Origin: Methylorubrum populi
Lineage (GTDB): Bacteria > Pseudomonadota > Alphaproteobacteria > Rhizobiales > Beijerinckiaceae
Direction: 5' to 3'
DNA: 64,000 nt
NCBI GenBank assembly: GCA_020741775.1
Contig: DYYG01000069.1
Location: 36,051 to 100,050, forward strand
Shown here: piece by piece, positions 43,850 to 53,794 of the stretch
Position numbering within the stretch: the first letter of the stretch is position 1
Layout of the letters: every line of letters starts with the position of its first letter
Translations under genes and position numbers: made by a program
The notes under the pieces: generated by a model
Seen by the model: only the letters and a program-made list of their open reading frames with translations
What the model was told of the DNA's origin: nothing
Databases searched by the model: none

Positions 43850-45898
43850 TCAGCGCCGCCCGAACAACCGCTCGATCTCGGCCAGCCCCAGCGTCACGAA
43901 GGTCGGGCGGCCGTGGTTGCAGGAGCCGGAAAGGGGAGTCGCCTCCATCTCGCGCAGGAGCGCGTTCATCTCCTCGGGCTTGAGGCGGCGCCCGGCCCGA
44001 ATCGAGCCGTGGCAGCTCATCCGCGACAGGAGTGCGTCGAGGCGCCGGCTCACCGGATCGGGATCGCCCTCGCCGGCCGGTCCGCCCTCCTCGACCCCGC
44101 TGGCCTCCAAGGCGTCGAGCACGTCGAGGACGAGGTTCTTGACCGAGCCGCCGGCGAGCGCGGCCGGCACCGCCCGCACCAGCACGGCGCCGGGCCCGAA
44201 CGCCTCCAGGCTCAGGCCCAGCCGCTCCAATTCGGGCGCGGCCTCGACCAGCCGGTCGGCCTCCTCGGGCGCCATCTCGACCACGTCGGGGATCAGCAGG
44301 CCCTGGCGCGCCACGCCGCCGCCGGCCCGCTCGCGCTTCAGCCGCTCGTAGACGAGCCGCTCATGGGCGGCGTGCTGATCCACCAGCACGATCCCGTCCC
44401 GGGTCTGGGCCAGGATGTAGGTCTCGTGGATCTGCGCGCGAGCGGCGCCCAAGGGGTAGGCATCCCGGGGATAGGCATCCGGGTGAGCCCCGATCTCGGC
44501 GGAATCATCCGGCTCGGGGCGCAGGTCGGCACCCGGCGGGGCGAGGTCGGCGGAGAACAGCGCCTGCGGCGTCTCGGCGAAGCCGAAGGGACTCTCATCA
44601 CCGCCCTGATCGACGTCTTCTTCGGCGAAGCCCGGACGCTGCGGCGGCTGGTAGCCCGCCGGCGCCGAGACCGAGGGGCCCGAGAACAGCCGGCTCGCCG
44701 GGCGCGGCATCAAGCTCGGGGCGGAGGCGCCCGAATGCACCGCGAACCGCCCCGGAGCGGCGTTCCCCCACGACGACGACGACGCGCCGGAGGAGACGAG
44801 GCCCGCCACGGAGCCGGCCGGCCGCAGCGCGTCCAGCACCGCCCGCGTGCCGGTGCTGGACGAGCGGGCCCCGGCCCGGCGCAGGGCCTCGTGGATGGCG
44901 CTGACGATCAGCGCCCGAACCAGGCCCGGCTCGCGGAAGCGCAGCTCGGTTTTGGCCGGATGCACGTTCACATCGACGAGCCCCGGCTCGCAGGTGAGGG
45001 CCAGGGCGAGCACCGGATGGCGGTCGGAGCTCATGGTGTCGGCGAAGGCACCGCGCACCGCCCCGAGCAGCAGCCGGTCGCGCACCGGCCGGCCGTTGAC
45101 GACGAAGTGGATGTGGCTTGCCGCGCCGCGATGGAAGGTCGGCAGGCCGACATGGCCCTGGAGCGCGAAACCCTCACGGGCCATGTCGACCGGAACGGCA
45201 TTGGCAGGAAAATCGGGGCCGAGCACGGCGCCGAGGCGGCGCAGGAAGGCCGCCTGCCCCGGCTCGCTCTCGGCGGGGAACACCGTCGGGCTGCCGCTCT
45301 CGCTGCGGAGCGTGAAGCGTACCTGTGGCTGCGCCACGGCGAGCCGGCGAATGATCTCGGACACGGCCGCCGATTCCGCCCGGTCGGATTTCAGGAATTT
45401 CAGCCGGGCCGGGGTCGCGGCGAACAGTTCCGTCACCTCGATCCGGGTGCCCCGGGAGGCGGGGGCCGGGCGGACCGGCCCCTTCAGGCCGGAATCGACG
45501 GTCAGGCTCACGCCCTCGCCGTCGGCGGTGCGCGAGGTGATGACGAGCCGGGAGACCGCGCCGATCGAGGGCAGGGCCTCGCCGCGGAAGCCGAGGGAGC
45601 CGATCCGGGTCAGGTCGTTGTCGGGGATCTTCGAGGTGGCATGGCGCTCGACCGCCAGCTCCAGATCCTCGGGGCCCATGCCGATCCCGTCATCGATCAC
45701 CCGGATCAGGCGGCGGCCGCCGCCCTCGATGGCGACCTCGACGCTACGCGCGCCGGCATCGATGGCGTTCTCGACCAGTTCCTTGACGGCGGAGGCCGGG
45801 CGCTCGACCACCTCGCCTGCCGCGATCCGGTCCACCAGGATCGGGTCGAGGCGGCGGACAGTTGCGCGCGGAGCGGAACGTTCGTGAGAGGCGGACAT
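43850..45898 (-). CDS. mutL: DNA mismatch repair protein MutL
   Basis: 682 residues from ATG 45898 (a GTG one codon earlier is also in frame). The GHKL ATPase has VKELVENAIDAGARSVEVAI, DDGIGMGPEDLELAVERHAT and LGFRGEALPSIGAV. The C-terminal domain has DQHAAHERLVYERLK, which fits the endonuclease motif DQHA(x2)E(x4)E, together with SCHGSIRAG and SCNHGRPTF. It is thus probably a nicking MutL rather than the MutH-dependent E. coli type. A Ser/Ala/Gly-rich linker separates the halves. It works with MutS in the cytoplasm. Confidence 0.96.
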   Translation of the reverse strand: MSASHERSAPRATVRRLDPILVDRIAAGEVVERPASAVKELVENAIDAGARSVEVAIEGGGRRLIRVIDDGIGMGPEDLELAVERHATSKIPDNDLTRIGSLGFRGEALPSIGAVSRLVITSRTADGEGVSLTVDSGLKGPVRPAPASRGTRIEVTELFAATPARLKFLKSDRAESAAVSEIIRRLAVAQPQVRFTLRSESGSPTVFPAESEPGQAAFLRRLGAVLGPDFPANAVPVDMAREGFALQGHVGLPTFHRGAASHIHFVVNGRPVRDRLLLGAVRGAFADTMSSDRHPVLALALTCEPGLVDVNVHPAKTELRFREPGLVRALIVSAIHEALRRAGARSSSTGTRAVLDALRPAGSVAGLVSSGASSSSWGNAAPGRFAVHSGASAPSLMPRPASRLFSGPSVSAPAGYQPPQRPGFAEEDVDQGGDESPFGFAETPQALFSADLAPPGADLRPEPDDSAEIGAHPDAYPRDAYPLGAARAQIHETYILAQTRDGIVLVDQHAAHERLVYERLKRERAGGGVARQGLLIPDVVEMAPEEADRLVEAAPELERLGLSLEAFGPGAVLVRAVPAALAGGSVKNLVLDVLDALEASGVEEGGPAGEGDPDPVSRRLDALLSRMSCHGSIRAGRRLKPEEMNALLREMEATPLSGSCNHGRPTFVTLGLAEIERLFGRR

Positions 45899-45955
45899 CA
45901 CCTCGAAATATAGGGTGGATCAGGGGGCCTCGATAGGCGAGGCCTCCCCGTATCC

Positions 45956-47182
45956 TCAGCCCCGCGGCAGCATCCGGTCACTGATGATGCGGCGCTGGAT
46001 CTCGCTGGTGCCCTCGAAGATCGTGGTCAGGCGGGCATCGCGCCAGTAGCGCTCGATCCGCCGCTCGGTGGTGTAGCCGTTGCCGCCGTGCAGCTGCATC
46101 GCTTGGTTCGTCACCCGCACCGCCATCTCGGTGGCGAGCAGCTTCACCTGCGCCGATTCGCTCTCGGCCGGCAGGCCCTCGTCGAGGAGATGGGCGACCT
46201 GTTGCCAGTAGGCGCGGGCCTGGGCCACCTCGGCGGCCATGTCGGCGAGCGCGAAGCGCAGGGCCTGGAACTGACCGATCGGCTGGCCGAACTGCTCGCG
46301 CTCCTGAAGATAGGCGGTGCAATCCTCCACCGCCGCGCGGGCGACGCCGACGGCGCGGGCGGCGGTGTGGACGCGGGCGATGTTGAGGCCGCGCTGCACC
46401 GAGGCGAAGCCGCCGGCATCCGCATCCGCCCCCTCGTCGCCGTAGAGGCCGGTGAGCCGGTCGCGCTCGGGCACCCGCACGCGATCGAGTTCCAGCTCGA
46501 AGGTGAGGAAGCCGTGATAGCCGATCTTGTCGATGACCGTGCCGGTCATGCCGGCGGGGAAGGTGCCCGGCTCCTTGACGACGAGGAAGGGTTCGAGCCC
46601 CGCCGAGCGCGGCTCACCGGGCTCCGGATCGCGGACGCGGGCCAGCACCTCGATGAAGTCGGCTCCTTGCGCGAAGCCGGCCCAGCGCTTGGTGCCGGTG
46701 AGCAGCCATTCGTCGCCCTCGCGGATGGCCCGCGTCTGCACCCCGGCGAGATCCGAGCCGGCGGTCGGCTCTGACAGTGCGATCGAACCGATCCATCGCC
46801 CCTTCGCGGACTTGGCGAGCAGGGCCCGGCGGCGGTCGTCGTCGAGGGTCTGCGTGCCGAGCCCCTGGCCGCGGGCGAGGATCGAGCCGGTGGAGAGCCA
46901 GGCCCGGGCCAGTTCCTCCGAGATCAGGCAATACTCGAACACGCCGAGCCCCATGCCGCCATACTCGGCGGGAATGGTGATGCCGAACCAGCCCTTCTCC
47001 GCCATGGCGTCGATGAGGGAGCGGGGCATCTCGCCCTTCCGCGGGTCGAGCTCGTCGGCCAGCGGCAGGATCACGTCGCGGGCGAAGGTCCGGGCTTCCT
47101 CCTGCAGCGCGGCGCGCCGCTCGGTGCGCCAGGGCGAGAGCAGCTCCGGCGGGCGCGGCGCCTTGAAGTCCGGCTTGGTCAT
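45956..47182 (-). CDS. Acyl-CoA dehydrogenase
   Basis: 408 residues. FAD-binding signatures are IALSEPTAGSDLAGVQTRA and, near the C-terminus, GGNGYTTERRIERYWRDARL and IFEGTSEIQRRIISDRML; the catalytic glutamate region lies in this last section. It passes electrons via ETF to ETF-QO, whose gene is at 31051. Substrate chain length is not predictable. The ATG at 47182 has GGGAGGG upstream. It is divergent from the ABC-F gene. Confidence 0.92.
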   Translation of the reverse strand: MTKPDFKAPRPPELLSPWRTERRAALQEEARTFARDVILPLADELDPRKGEMPRSLIDAMAEKGWFGITIPAEYGGMGLGVFEYCLISEELARAWLSTGSILARGQGLGTQTLDDDRRRALLAKSAKGRWIGSIALSEPTAGSDLAGVQTRAIREGDEWLLTGTKRWAGFAQGADFIEVLARVRDPEPGEPRSAGLEPFLVVKEPGTFPAGMTGTVIDKIGYHGFLTFELELDRVRVPERDRLTGLYGDEGADADAGGFASVQRGLNIARVHTAARAVGVARAAVEDCTAYLQEREQFGQPIGQFQALRFALADMAAEVAQARAYWQQVAHLLDEGLPAESESAQVKLLATEMAVRVTNQAMQLHGGNGYTTERRIERYWRDARLTTIFEGTSEIQRRIISDRMLPRG

Positions 47183-47272
47183 GGTCCCTCCCCCCGATCC
47201 GACGCGATTCGTCCCACGCGAACGCTCAAGCTGGCAAAACGTTCGCGGTGCGCCGGTTCCTTGCCGAGCGCC

Positions 47273-47317
47273 CTTGCTCGGCTCCTTTGCGCTCGGCTCC
47301 CTTGCGCTCGGCCCCGC
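47273..47317. repeat. 15-bp imperfect tandem repeat
   Basis: Three copies of TTGCgCTCGGCTCCC with small changes lie directly upstream of the ABC-F start at 47337. It may be a slippage product or a repeated protein-binding site. Confidence 0.45.
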
Positions 47318-47336
47318 GCGCCCTCAGAACGCGGCC

Positions 47337-49202
47337 ATGCTGCGCGTCAACGATCTCACCTACCGCATCGGCGAGCGGGTCATCCTCGATTCCGCGACCT
47401 TCTCGATTCCCGACCGGGCCCGGGTCGGGCTCGTGGGCCGCAACGGCGCGGGCAAGACCACCCTGTTCCGGGCGATCCTCGGCGATCTCCCGACCGACGC
47501 CGGAGCGGTCTCGCTGCCCAAGGGCATGCGCATCGGCGCGGTGGCGCAGGAGGCGCCGGCCGGCCCCGAGACCCTGCACGAGGTGGTGCTCGCCGCCGAT
47601 ACCGAGCGCGCCCGGCTGATGCGCGAGGCGGAAGGCGCCGACGGCCTGCGCCGCGCCGAGATCGAGACGCGGCTGGTCGATATCGGCGCGCATTCGGCGC
47701 CGGCCCGCGCGGCGGCGATCCTGCACGGCCTCGGCTTCGATGCGGCGGCGCAGGCGCGGCCCTGCTCGGACTTCTCCGGCGGCTGGCGGATGCGGGTGGC
47801 GCTCGCCGCCGTCCTGTTCTCCGAGCCCGACCTGCTGCTCTTGGACGAGCCGACCAATTACCTCGACATCGAGGGCACGCTCTGGCTCTACGACTACCTG
47901 GAGAAATACCCGCGCACGGCGATCATCATCAGCCACGACCGGGAACTGCTCGACACCAGCGTCGACCACATCCTTCACCTGGATCGCGGCAAGCTGACGA
48001 TCTACCGGGGCGGCTTCACCAGCTTCTCGCGCCAGCTCTCCGAGAAGAGGGTGCTGCAGGCCAAGGCGAAGGCGAAGCAGGAGGTCGAGCGGGCGCATCT
48101 GCAGAGCTTCATCGACCGCTTCAAGGCCAAGGCGACCAAGGCGCGCCAAGCCCAATCCCGCATGAAGCGGCTCGCCAAGATGGAGCCGATCGCCGCGCTC
48201 CTGGAGGACGAGGCGCCGGTGATCCACCTGCCGAGCCCGGAGAAGCCGCTCTCGCCGCCGATCGTCGCCATGGAGCGGGTCCAGGCCGGCTATGGCGAGC
48301 GCATCGTGCTCTCGGGCCTCAACCTCTCGCTCGCCCCCGACGACCGGGTGGCGCTGCTGGGCGCCAACGGCAACGGCAAATCGACCTTCTGCAAGCTGAT
48401 CGGCGGGCGGCTGCCGCCCTTGGCCGGCGAGATGCGGCGCTCCTCGAAGATGGAGGTCGCCTATTTCGCCCAGCACCAGCTCGATGAGCTGCGCCCCGCC
48501 GAGAGCGCGGTGGCGCATGTGCGGGACCGGATGCCGGATGCCCCCGAGGCGAAGGTGCGCTCGGCCGCCGCCCGGCTCGGCTTCCCGGCCTCGAAGGCGG
48601 ATACGCCGGTCTCGCAGCTCTCCGGCGGCGAGAAGGCACGGCTGCTGATGGGGCTCGCCGCCTTCGACGGGCCGCATCTCCTCATCCTCGACGAACCGAC
48701 CAACCACCTCGACATCGAGAGCCGGCAGGCGCTGGTCGAGGCGATCAACGATTACGAGGGGGCGGTGATCCTCGTCAGCCACGATCGCTTCCTGATCGAA
48801 GCCTGCGCCGACCGGCTCTGGATCGTCGGCAACGGCTCGGTGAAGACCTTCGACGGCGACATGGACGATTACCGCCGCCTCGTGCTGGCCGGCCCGGAGC
48901 GGGTGGAATCCCAGGGCGATTCCACCGGCGGGCAGAAGGCCGAGGCGCGCCGCTCGGCGGTGGAGCGCCGGGCGGCTTTGGCGCCGCTGAAGAAGCGCCT
49001 CGACGGCATCGAGGCGCGGATGGCCAAGCTGTCGCAGGCGATCGAGAAGATCGACGCGGCGCTCGCCGACGGCACCGCCTTCCTCAAGGACGCGGCGAAG
49101 GCCGGGGAACTCGCCCGGATGCGGGCCGAGGCCGCCGAGGCGCTGGCCAAGGCCGAGGAGGAATGGCTGGAATTGAGCGGCGAGATCGAGGGCGCGGCCT
49201 GA
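47337..49202 (+). CDS. ABC-F family ATPase (translational or ribosome-linked)
   Basis: 621 residues from ATG 47337, two ABC domains without membrane segments. First: Walker A GRNGAGKTTLF, signature FSGGWRMRVAL, Walker B LLLLDEPTNYLD. Second: Walker A GANGNGKSTF, signature LSGGEKARLL, Walker B LLILDEPTNHLD. The arm/linker between holds many basic residues (~240-290), and a ~100-residue acidic/basic coiled coil ends the protein, giving the Uup/YheS subtype. These proteins act on the ribosome or DNA repair rather than in transport. The open frame upstream is not part of the protein. Confidence 0.94.
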   Translation: MLRVNDLTYRIGERVILDSATFSIPDRARVGLVGRNGAGKTTLFRAILGDLPTDAGAVSLPKGMRIGAVAQEAPAGPETLHEVVLAADTERARLMREAEGADGLRRAEIETRLVDIGAHSAPARAAAILHGLGFDAAAQARPCSDFSGGWRMRVALAAVLFSEPDLLLLDEPTNYLDIEGTLWLYDYLEKYPRTAIIISHDRELLDTSVDHILHLDRGKLTIYRGGFTSFSRQLSEKRVLQAKAKAKQEVERAHLQSFIDRFKAKATKARQAQSRMKRLAKMEPIAALLEDEAPVIHLPSPEKPLSPPIVAMERVQAGYGERIVLSGLNLSLAPDDRVALLGANGNGKSTFCKLIGGRLPPLAGEMRRSSKMEVAYFAQHQLDELRPAESAVAHVRDRMPDAPEAKVRSAAARLGFPASKADTPVSQLSGGEKARLLMGLAAFDGPHLLILDEPTNHLDIESRQALVEAINDYEGAVILVSHDRFLIEACADRLWIVGNGSVKTFDGDMDDYRRLVLAGPERVESQGDSTGGQKAEARRSAVERRAALAPLKKRLDGIEARMAKLSQAIEKIDAALADGTAFLKDAAKAGELARMRAEAAEALAKAEEEWLELSGEIEGAA

Positions 49203-49270
49203 GGCGGCGGCTTGTGGCACCCGGCCGGGGGCCGGGCGTTAGGAGGGCATCGTCTCGAAGGAAACCGACC

Positions 49271-50311
49271 ATGGCCGCGCCGATCGACTCAGACAGAGAA
49301 GTGGGCAGAGAAGCGGGATCATGGGCGCGGCCCGGTCTCAAATCCTTGGCGCTCCTGCCGCTTGCGGCGGCCGGTGGCTGGATTGCCTGGAGCCATCTCG
49401 GGCTGAACCGCGCCGGCCCCCTGCCCCCGGCCCTGTCGGGGCGGCGCAGCACCCTGAGGACGCGGTCCGGCCGGGTCGGCCTGTACACGGCGGATGCGAA
49501 GGCGGGCCGGCCGCTGCTGCTGATCCATTCCATCAACGCGGCGGCCAATGCCTACGAGGTCCGGCCGCTCTACGAGCATTACCGCGCCAGCCGTCCGGTC
49601 TACGCCCTCGAACTGCCGGGCTTCGGCTTCTCGGAGCGGGCGGACCGGATCTACACGCCCCGGCTGATGGCCGATGCGATCCTCGACGCCGCCGCCGAGA
49701 TCGCCGGACGCCACGGCGGCATGCCGGTCGATGCCATCGCCCTGTCGCTGTCCTGCGCCTATCTTGCCCGCGCCGCCCTCGACCGGCCGGATCTGTTCTC
49801 GACCCTCGGCCTGATCAGCCCGGCGGGGTTCGATGGACGGCTCTCCGGCTACGGCCCGGCGGAGGCCGACCGCGGCAACCCGCTGGCGCGGCAGCTCGCC
49901 GCCTTCCCGCTCTGGGGCCGGCCGCTGTTCGACGCGCTGGTGAGCCGGCCGAGCATGCGCTTCTTCCTGGAGAAGACCTGGGGCAGCCGAGACATCGACG
50001 AGGGCCTGTTCGCCTACGACCAGATCTCGGCCCATCAGCCCGGCGCCGAGCACGCGCCGTTCTCGTTCCTTTCGGGCTACCTGTTCCCCGAGGACGCCAC
50101 GCGGAGCTACGAGGCGCTGACCCTGCCGGTCTTCATGATCCACAGCTCGCGGGGCGACTTCGTCGATTATCGCCATGTCGGCGAGGTGGCGGGCCGCCCG
50201 AACTGGACATGCCTGCGCCTGCCCACCGGCGCCTTTCCCCATTTCGAGGACAGGGCGGCGGTGACGCGGGCCTACGACGCCTTCGTGTCGGACCATGCCC
50301 GATCCGCTTGA
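49271..50311 (+). CDS. Alpha/beta hydrolase with N-terminal membrane anchor
   Basis: 346 residues from ATG 49271, with GGAAACC upstream. One hydrophobic segment (LALLPLAAAGGWIAW, ~25-39) near the N-terminus. The alpha/beta hydrolase core shows LLLIHSINAAANAYEVRPL, the nucleophile elbow ALSLSCAYLA in which the central Ser replaces the usual GxSxG by small residues, and a late FPHFEDRAAV with the catalytic His. It is probably an inner-membrane esterase or lipase. Substrate unknown. It lies 68 bp after the ABC-F gene. Confidence 0.82.
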   Translation: MAAPIDSDREVGREAGSWARPGLKSLALLPLAAAGGWIAWSHLGLNRAGPLPPALSGRRSTLRTRSGRVGLYTADAKAGRPLLLIHSINAAANAYEVRPLYEHYRASRPVYALELPGFGFSERADRIYTPRLMADAILDAAAEIAGRHGGMPVDAIALSLSCAYLARAALDRPDLFSTLGLISPAGFDGRLSGYGPAEADRGNPLARQLAAFPLWGRPLFDALVSRPSMRFFLEKTWGSRDIDEGLFAYDQISAHQPGAEHAPFSFLSGYLFPEDATRSYEALTLPVFMIHSSRGDFVDYRHVGEVAGRPNWTCLRLPTGAFPHFEDRAAVTRAYDAFVSDHARSA

Positions 50312-50341
50312 TCCCTCCGGGATCGCGGATCGGAACTCGAC

Positions 50342-51076
50342 TCAGGCGCCGCTCGGGCTTCGGGCGACCGCCTCGATCCGGTAGCGCAGCCAGACGGTGC
50401 CGTCCTCGAACGGCTCGCAGGCGGTGCGGGTGAGGCGGCGGCGCGCGCCCATGCTGTCGCCCTCGCCGCCCTCGATATCGAACAGGGCCGGCGTGCCGAG
50501 AATGCCGTCCACGACCGGGGCCAGGAGCAGGCTCAACTCGTCCACCAGCCCGGCCTTGAGCAGCGAGCCGTTGATGCGCCCGCCGCCCTCCACCAGCAGC
50601 CGCTCGATGCCGAACAGACGCTTGAGCTTGGCCAGCGCCAGGGCGAAATCGACCGCGTGCTCACCGGCCAGGATGTAGGACTGACCGCCCGCCCGGAGGC
50701 GGCGCAGGCGGTCGTCCGAAGCCTGGCCGGTGGTGAGCACGATGACGTGATCCCCCTCGATGTCGTTGCGGGCGCCCCAATCCATCGCGCCGCGGGCATC
50801 GAGCGCGACCGCGTAGCCCGGCGCGTCGGTGCGGGCGACGTGGTCCTCGCGAGAGACGGGCTCCTGGGCTGGCGGCTTCGCCAATGGCTCGGCACTGTCG
50901 GCATAGCCCTGCATGGTGATGCGCCCGCACATCCAGGCATCGCCGCCGAGGCGCTTATGAACGTCCTCGTAGTGGGAATCCGCGTCGATGGTGGTCCAGC
51001 GCCGTACCTTGATGCGCCCGTCGACCGAGGTGGTCATGTGGCACAGGACGTAGGGGCGCTCCGGATGGTCGGCCAT
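50342..51076 (-). CDS. RibD C-terminal (dihydrofolate reductase-like) family protein
   Basis: 244 residues. The RibD-C fold starts PYVLCHMTTSVDGRIKVRRW, and the later DVALDARG-like AVALDARGAMDW, SYILAGEH and ERLLVEGGGRINGSLLKAGL motifs match the DHFR-like reductase family. In riboflavin synthesis such domains reduce the ribosyl group with NADPH; here the deaminase half is absent, so another substrate is possible. It is divergent from osmC with a 146-bp gap. Confidence 0.85.
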   Translation of the reverse strand: MADHPERPYVLCHMTTSVDGRIKVRRWTTIDADSHYEDVHKRLGGDAWMCGRITMQGYADSAEPLAKPPAQEPVSREDHVARTDAPGYAVALDARGAMDWGARNDIEGDHVIVLTTGQASDDRLRRLRAGGQSYILAGEHAVDFALALAKLKRLFGIERLLVEGGGRINGSLLKAGLVDELSLLLAPVVDGILGTPALFDIEGGEGDSMGARRRLTRTACEPFEDGTVWLRYRIEAVARSPSGA

Positions 51077-51222
51077 GGCTGTGAGGTTCCTGCTCGTCGT
51101 GATCGCGGGCGGAACTAGACCGGCGGTGACGACGGGCCAGGGCCTTCCGCCGCGGCGCCGCGCCGCCGGCTTTGCCGGCCCCTCCCCGGCCGATAATGTG
51201 CCCAGGAAACGGGGAGGCCGTC

Positions 51223-51675
51223 ATGGCGCGCTACACGGCGGATATTCGCTGGGCCCTGGCCGAGGGCGAGGATTTCGCGGCCGGGCGCTACAGCCGGGGG
51301 CACACGATCCGCTTCGACGGGGAGATCGAGGTGCCGGGCTCGGCCTCGCCGCATGTGGTCGGCAAATGGGCGGTCGAGGCCGCCGTCGATCCCGAGGAGA
51401 TGCTGGTGGCGGCCCTCTCCAGCTGCCACATGCTGAGCGTCCTCCACGTCGCCCGGCTCGCCGGCTTCGTCGCCCGCGCCTATCGCGACCATGCCGAGGG
51501 CACGATGGAGGAGATCGCCCCCGGCCGGCAGGCGGTGACGCGGGTGGTGCTGCATCCGCGCATCGACTGGAGCGGCGACACGCCCGACGCCGAGACGCTG
51601 GCCGAGCTTCACCACAAGGCGCACGACACCTGCTTCATCGCCAATTCGGTGCGGACCGAGGTGACGATCGCCTGA
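51223..51675 (+). CDS. OsmC-family protein
   Basis: 150 residues from ATG 51223, with GGGGAGG upstream. The OsmC fold begins with an antiparallel strand region, and the two redox cysteines are seen in ALSSCHMLSVLHVA and HDTCFIANSVRTEV, the pattern of peroxiredoxin-like OsmC/Ohr proteins. It reduces organic hydroperoxides in the cytoplasm, using thiols. It lies 86 bp before glcG and the peptide transporter genes, but in the same orientation. Confidence 0.88.
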   Translation: MARYTADIRWALAEGEDFAAGRYSRGHTIRFDGEIEVPGSASPHVVGKWAVEAAVDPEEMLVAALSSCHMLSVLHVARLAGFVARAYRDHAEGTMEEIAPGRQAVTRVVLHPRIDWSGDTPDAETLAELHHKAHDTCFIANSVRTEVTIA

Positions 51676-51761
51676 GGGTGCCGAACGTCGCCGCTTGGCG
51701 GCGGGGGCTCCGCCGGTGCATGCCTGACGGACGACACCGATCACCTTCCAAGGATCTCCGG

Positions 51762-52199
51762 ATGACCGACCTGACGCTCGCCGCCGCCCAGACTCTCGTG
51801 GCGACCGCCCTGACGACCGCCCGCGAGCGCAACCTCAAGCCGCTGGCGGTCGTCGTCTACGATGCCCGTGGCGCCCTCAAATGCCTCGCCGCCGAGGACG
51901 GCACCTCCCTGCGCCGGGCGGAAATCGCCCGCGGCAAGGCCAACGGCGCGCTCGCCCTCGGCCTCGGCTCGCGGGCCATCGCCAAGCGGGCCGAGGAGCA
52001 GCCGCATTTCGTGGCCGCCGTGAGCCACCTCGTCGGCCCGGACGCGCTGGTGCCGGTGCCGGGCGGCGTGCTGATCCGCGACGGCGAGGGCCGGCTGCTC
52101 GGCGCGGTCGGCATCTCCGGCGACACCTCGGACAACGACGAGATCTGCGCGCTGGCCGGCATCGCAGCGGCGGGGCTGCAGGGGGATACGGGCGCCTGA
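51762..52199 (+). CDS. GlcG/HbpS-family heme-binding-type protein
   Basis: 145 residues from ATG 51762 with AAGGATC upstream. The fold is shown by AVVVYDARGALKCLAAEDGT and GGVLIRDGEGRLLGAVGISG, with EICALAGIAAAG near the C-terminus. GlcG/HbpS-like proteins are found with glycolate genes and as heme or corrinoid binders; function here is not set. Its stop overlaps the oppA-type start by one base (TGATG), which ties it into the transporter operon. Confidence 0.86.
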   Translation: MTDLTLAAAQTLVATALTTARERNLKPLAVVVYDARGALKCLAAEDGTSLRRAEIARGKANGALALGLGSRAIAKRAEEQPHFVAAVSHLVGPDALVPVPGGVLIRDGEGRLLGAVGISGDTSDNDEICALAGIAAAGLQGDTGA

Positions 52200-53794
52200 T
52201 GCGGCCTGACCGGCGCCGCTGGCTCGCGGGCGGCGCGGCGCTGGCCGCCGGGCTCGCCCTCCCCGCCCGGGCGGCGGCGCCGCGCATCTATCACCGGGGC
52301 AACGATGCCGACCCCGAGACGCTCGATCCGCACAAGACCTCGACGGTCGCCGAGGCGCATCTCCTGCGCGACCTGTTCGAGGGGCTGCTCACCTACGACA
52401 ATCACGGCCGCATCATCCCCGGCATCGCCGAAAGCTGGACCGTTTCCGAGGACCGCCTCACCTACCGCTTCTCCCTTCGGCCCGACGGGCGCTGGTCGAA
52501 CGGCGAGGCGGTGACGGCGGAGGATTTCCTGTTCTCCCTGCGCCGCATCCTCGATCCGAAGACGGCGGCGAAATATGCCGAGGTGCTGTTCCCGATCCGT
52601 GGGGCCGCCGCCGTCCAAGCCGGCGAGCGGCCGCCCGAAGATCTGGGCGTGACCGCGCCGGATGCCAGGACGCTGGAGATCGCCCTCTCCGAGCCGGTGC
52701 CGTATCTCCTCGAACTGCTCACCCACCAAACCGCGCTGCCGGTTCACCGCCCCTCGCTGGAACGCTGGGGCGATGCCTTCGCGCGGCCCGGCAACCTCGT
52801 CTCGAACGGCCCCTACGCCCTGATCGACTGGATCCCCAACGACCGCATCACCCTGCGCAAGAACCCGCATCACCGCGACGCGGCGGCGATCCCGATCGAG
52901 CAGGTCGATGTCATCCCGACCCCCGACATCGCGGCGGCGGTGCGGCGCTACGCGGCCGGCGAGATCGACTCCCTCTCGGATCTGCCGGCCGACCAGATCG
53001 CCTCGCTGAAGGCCCGGTTCGGGGCGCAGGTGCAGCTCGGGCCGGGGCTCGGCCTGCTCGCCATCGCCGTCAACCTGCGCAAGAAGCCCTTCGACGACGT
53101 GCGGGTACGCCGCGCCCTGTCACTGGCCATCGACCGGGAATTCCTCGCCGCCGCCGTCTGGGGCGAGACCATGGCCCCGGCCTATTCCCTCTGCCCGCCG
53201 GGCCTCGACCACGCCCTGCCGCCGCCGCTTCTGCCGGGGCGCGAGGACGGGCCGATCGAGCGCGAGGAGGAGGCGATCCGGCTGCTCGCCGAGGCTGGGT
53301 TCGGGCCGGGCCGGCCCCTCACCGTCGAGTACCGCTTCAACGTCACCGACAACAACCGCAACACCGCCATCGCGCTCGCCGATGCGTGGCGCGGCATCGG
53401 CGTCGAGACCCGCTTCGTCTCCACCGACGCCAAGACCCATTTCGCCTATCTGCGCGATGGCGGCGCGTTCGACCTCGCCCGGATCTCCTGGATCGCCGAC
53501 TATTCCGACCCGCAGAACTTCCTGTTTCTGCTGCGGACCGGCAATGACGGCTTCAATGCGGGACGCTGGTCGAACCCCGCCTTCGACGCATTGCTGACGC
53601 GGGCGGCGCAGGAGCGCGACGAGGACCGGCGCGCGCGGATGCTGTTCGACGCCGAAACGATCGTGCTCGACCAACTGCCCTGGATCCCGCTGCTGCATTA
53701 CCGCTCGAAGGCCCTGGTCTCGCCGCGGCTGCACGGGGTGCATCCGAATATCCGCAACGTCGCCCCCACCCGCTATCTCCGGCTCGATCCATGA
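52199..53794 (+). CDS. Peptide/oligopeptide ABC transporter substrate-binding protein (SBP_bac_5)
   Basis: 531 residues from ATG 52199. The N-terminus MRPDRRRWLAGGAALAAGLA has twin-Arg-like basic residues followed by a signal helix and cleavage near ARAAA. The family-5 solute-binding signature is PETLDPHKTSTVAEAHLLRD and FSLRPDGRWSNGEAVTAEDF. It binds peptides or nickel-type cargo in the periplasm. The stop overlaps the permease start by four bases (ATGA). Translationally coupled to glcG and oppB. Confidence 0.93.
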   Translation: MRPDRRRWLAGGAALAAGLALPARAAAPRIYHRGNDADPETLDPHKTSTVAEAHLLRDLFEGLLTYDNHGRIIPGIAESWTVSEDRLTYRFSLRPDGRWSNGEAVTAEDFLFSLRRILDPKTAAKYAEVLFPIRGAAAVQAGERPPEDLGVTAPDARTLEIALSEPVPYLLELLTHQTALPVHRPSLERWGDAFARPGNLVSNGPYALIDWIPNDRITLRKNPHHRDAAAIPIEQVDVIPTPDIAAAVRRYAAGEIDSLSDLPADQIASLKARFGAQVQLGPGLGLLAIAVNLRKKPFDDVRVRRALSLAIDREFLAAAVWGETMAPAYSLCPPGLDHALPPPLLPGREDGPIEREEEAIRLLAEAGFGPGRPLTVEYRFNVTDNNRNTAIALADAWRGIGVETRFVSTDAKTHFAYLRDGGAFDLARISWIADYSDPQNFLFLLRTGNDGFNAGRWSNPAFDALLTRAAQERDEDRRARMLFDAETIVLDQLPWIPLLHYRSKALVSPRLHGVHPNIRNVAPTRYLRLDP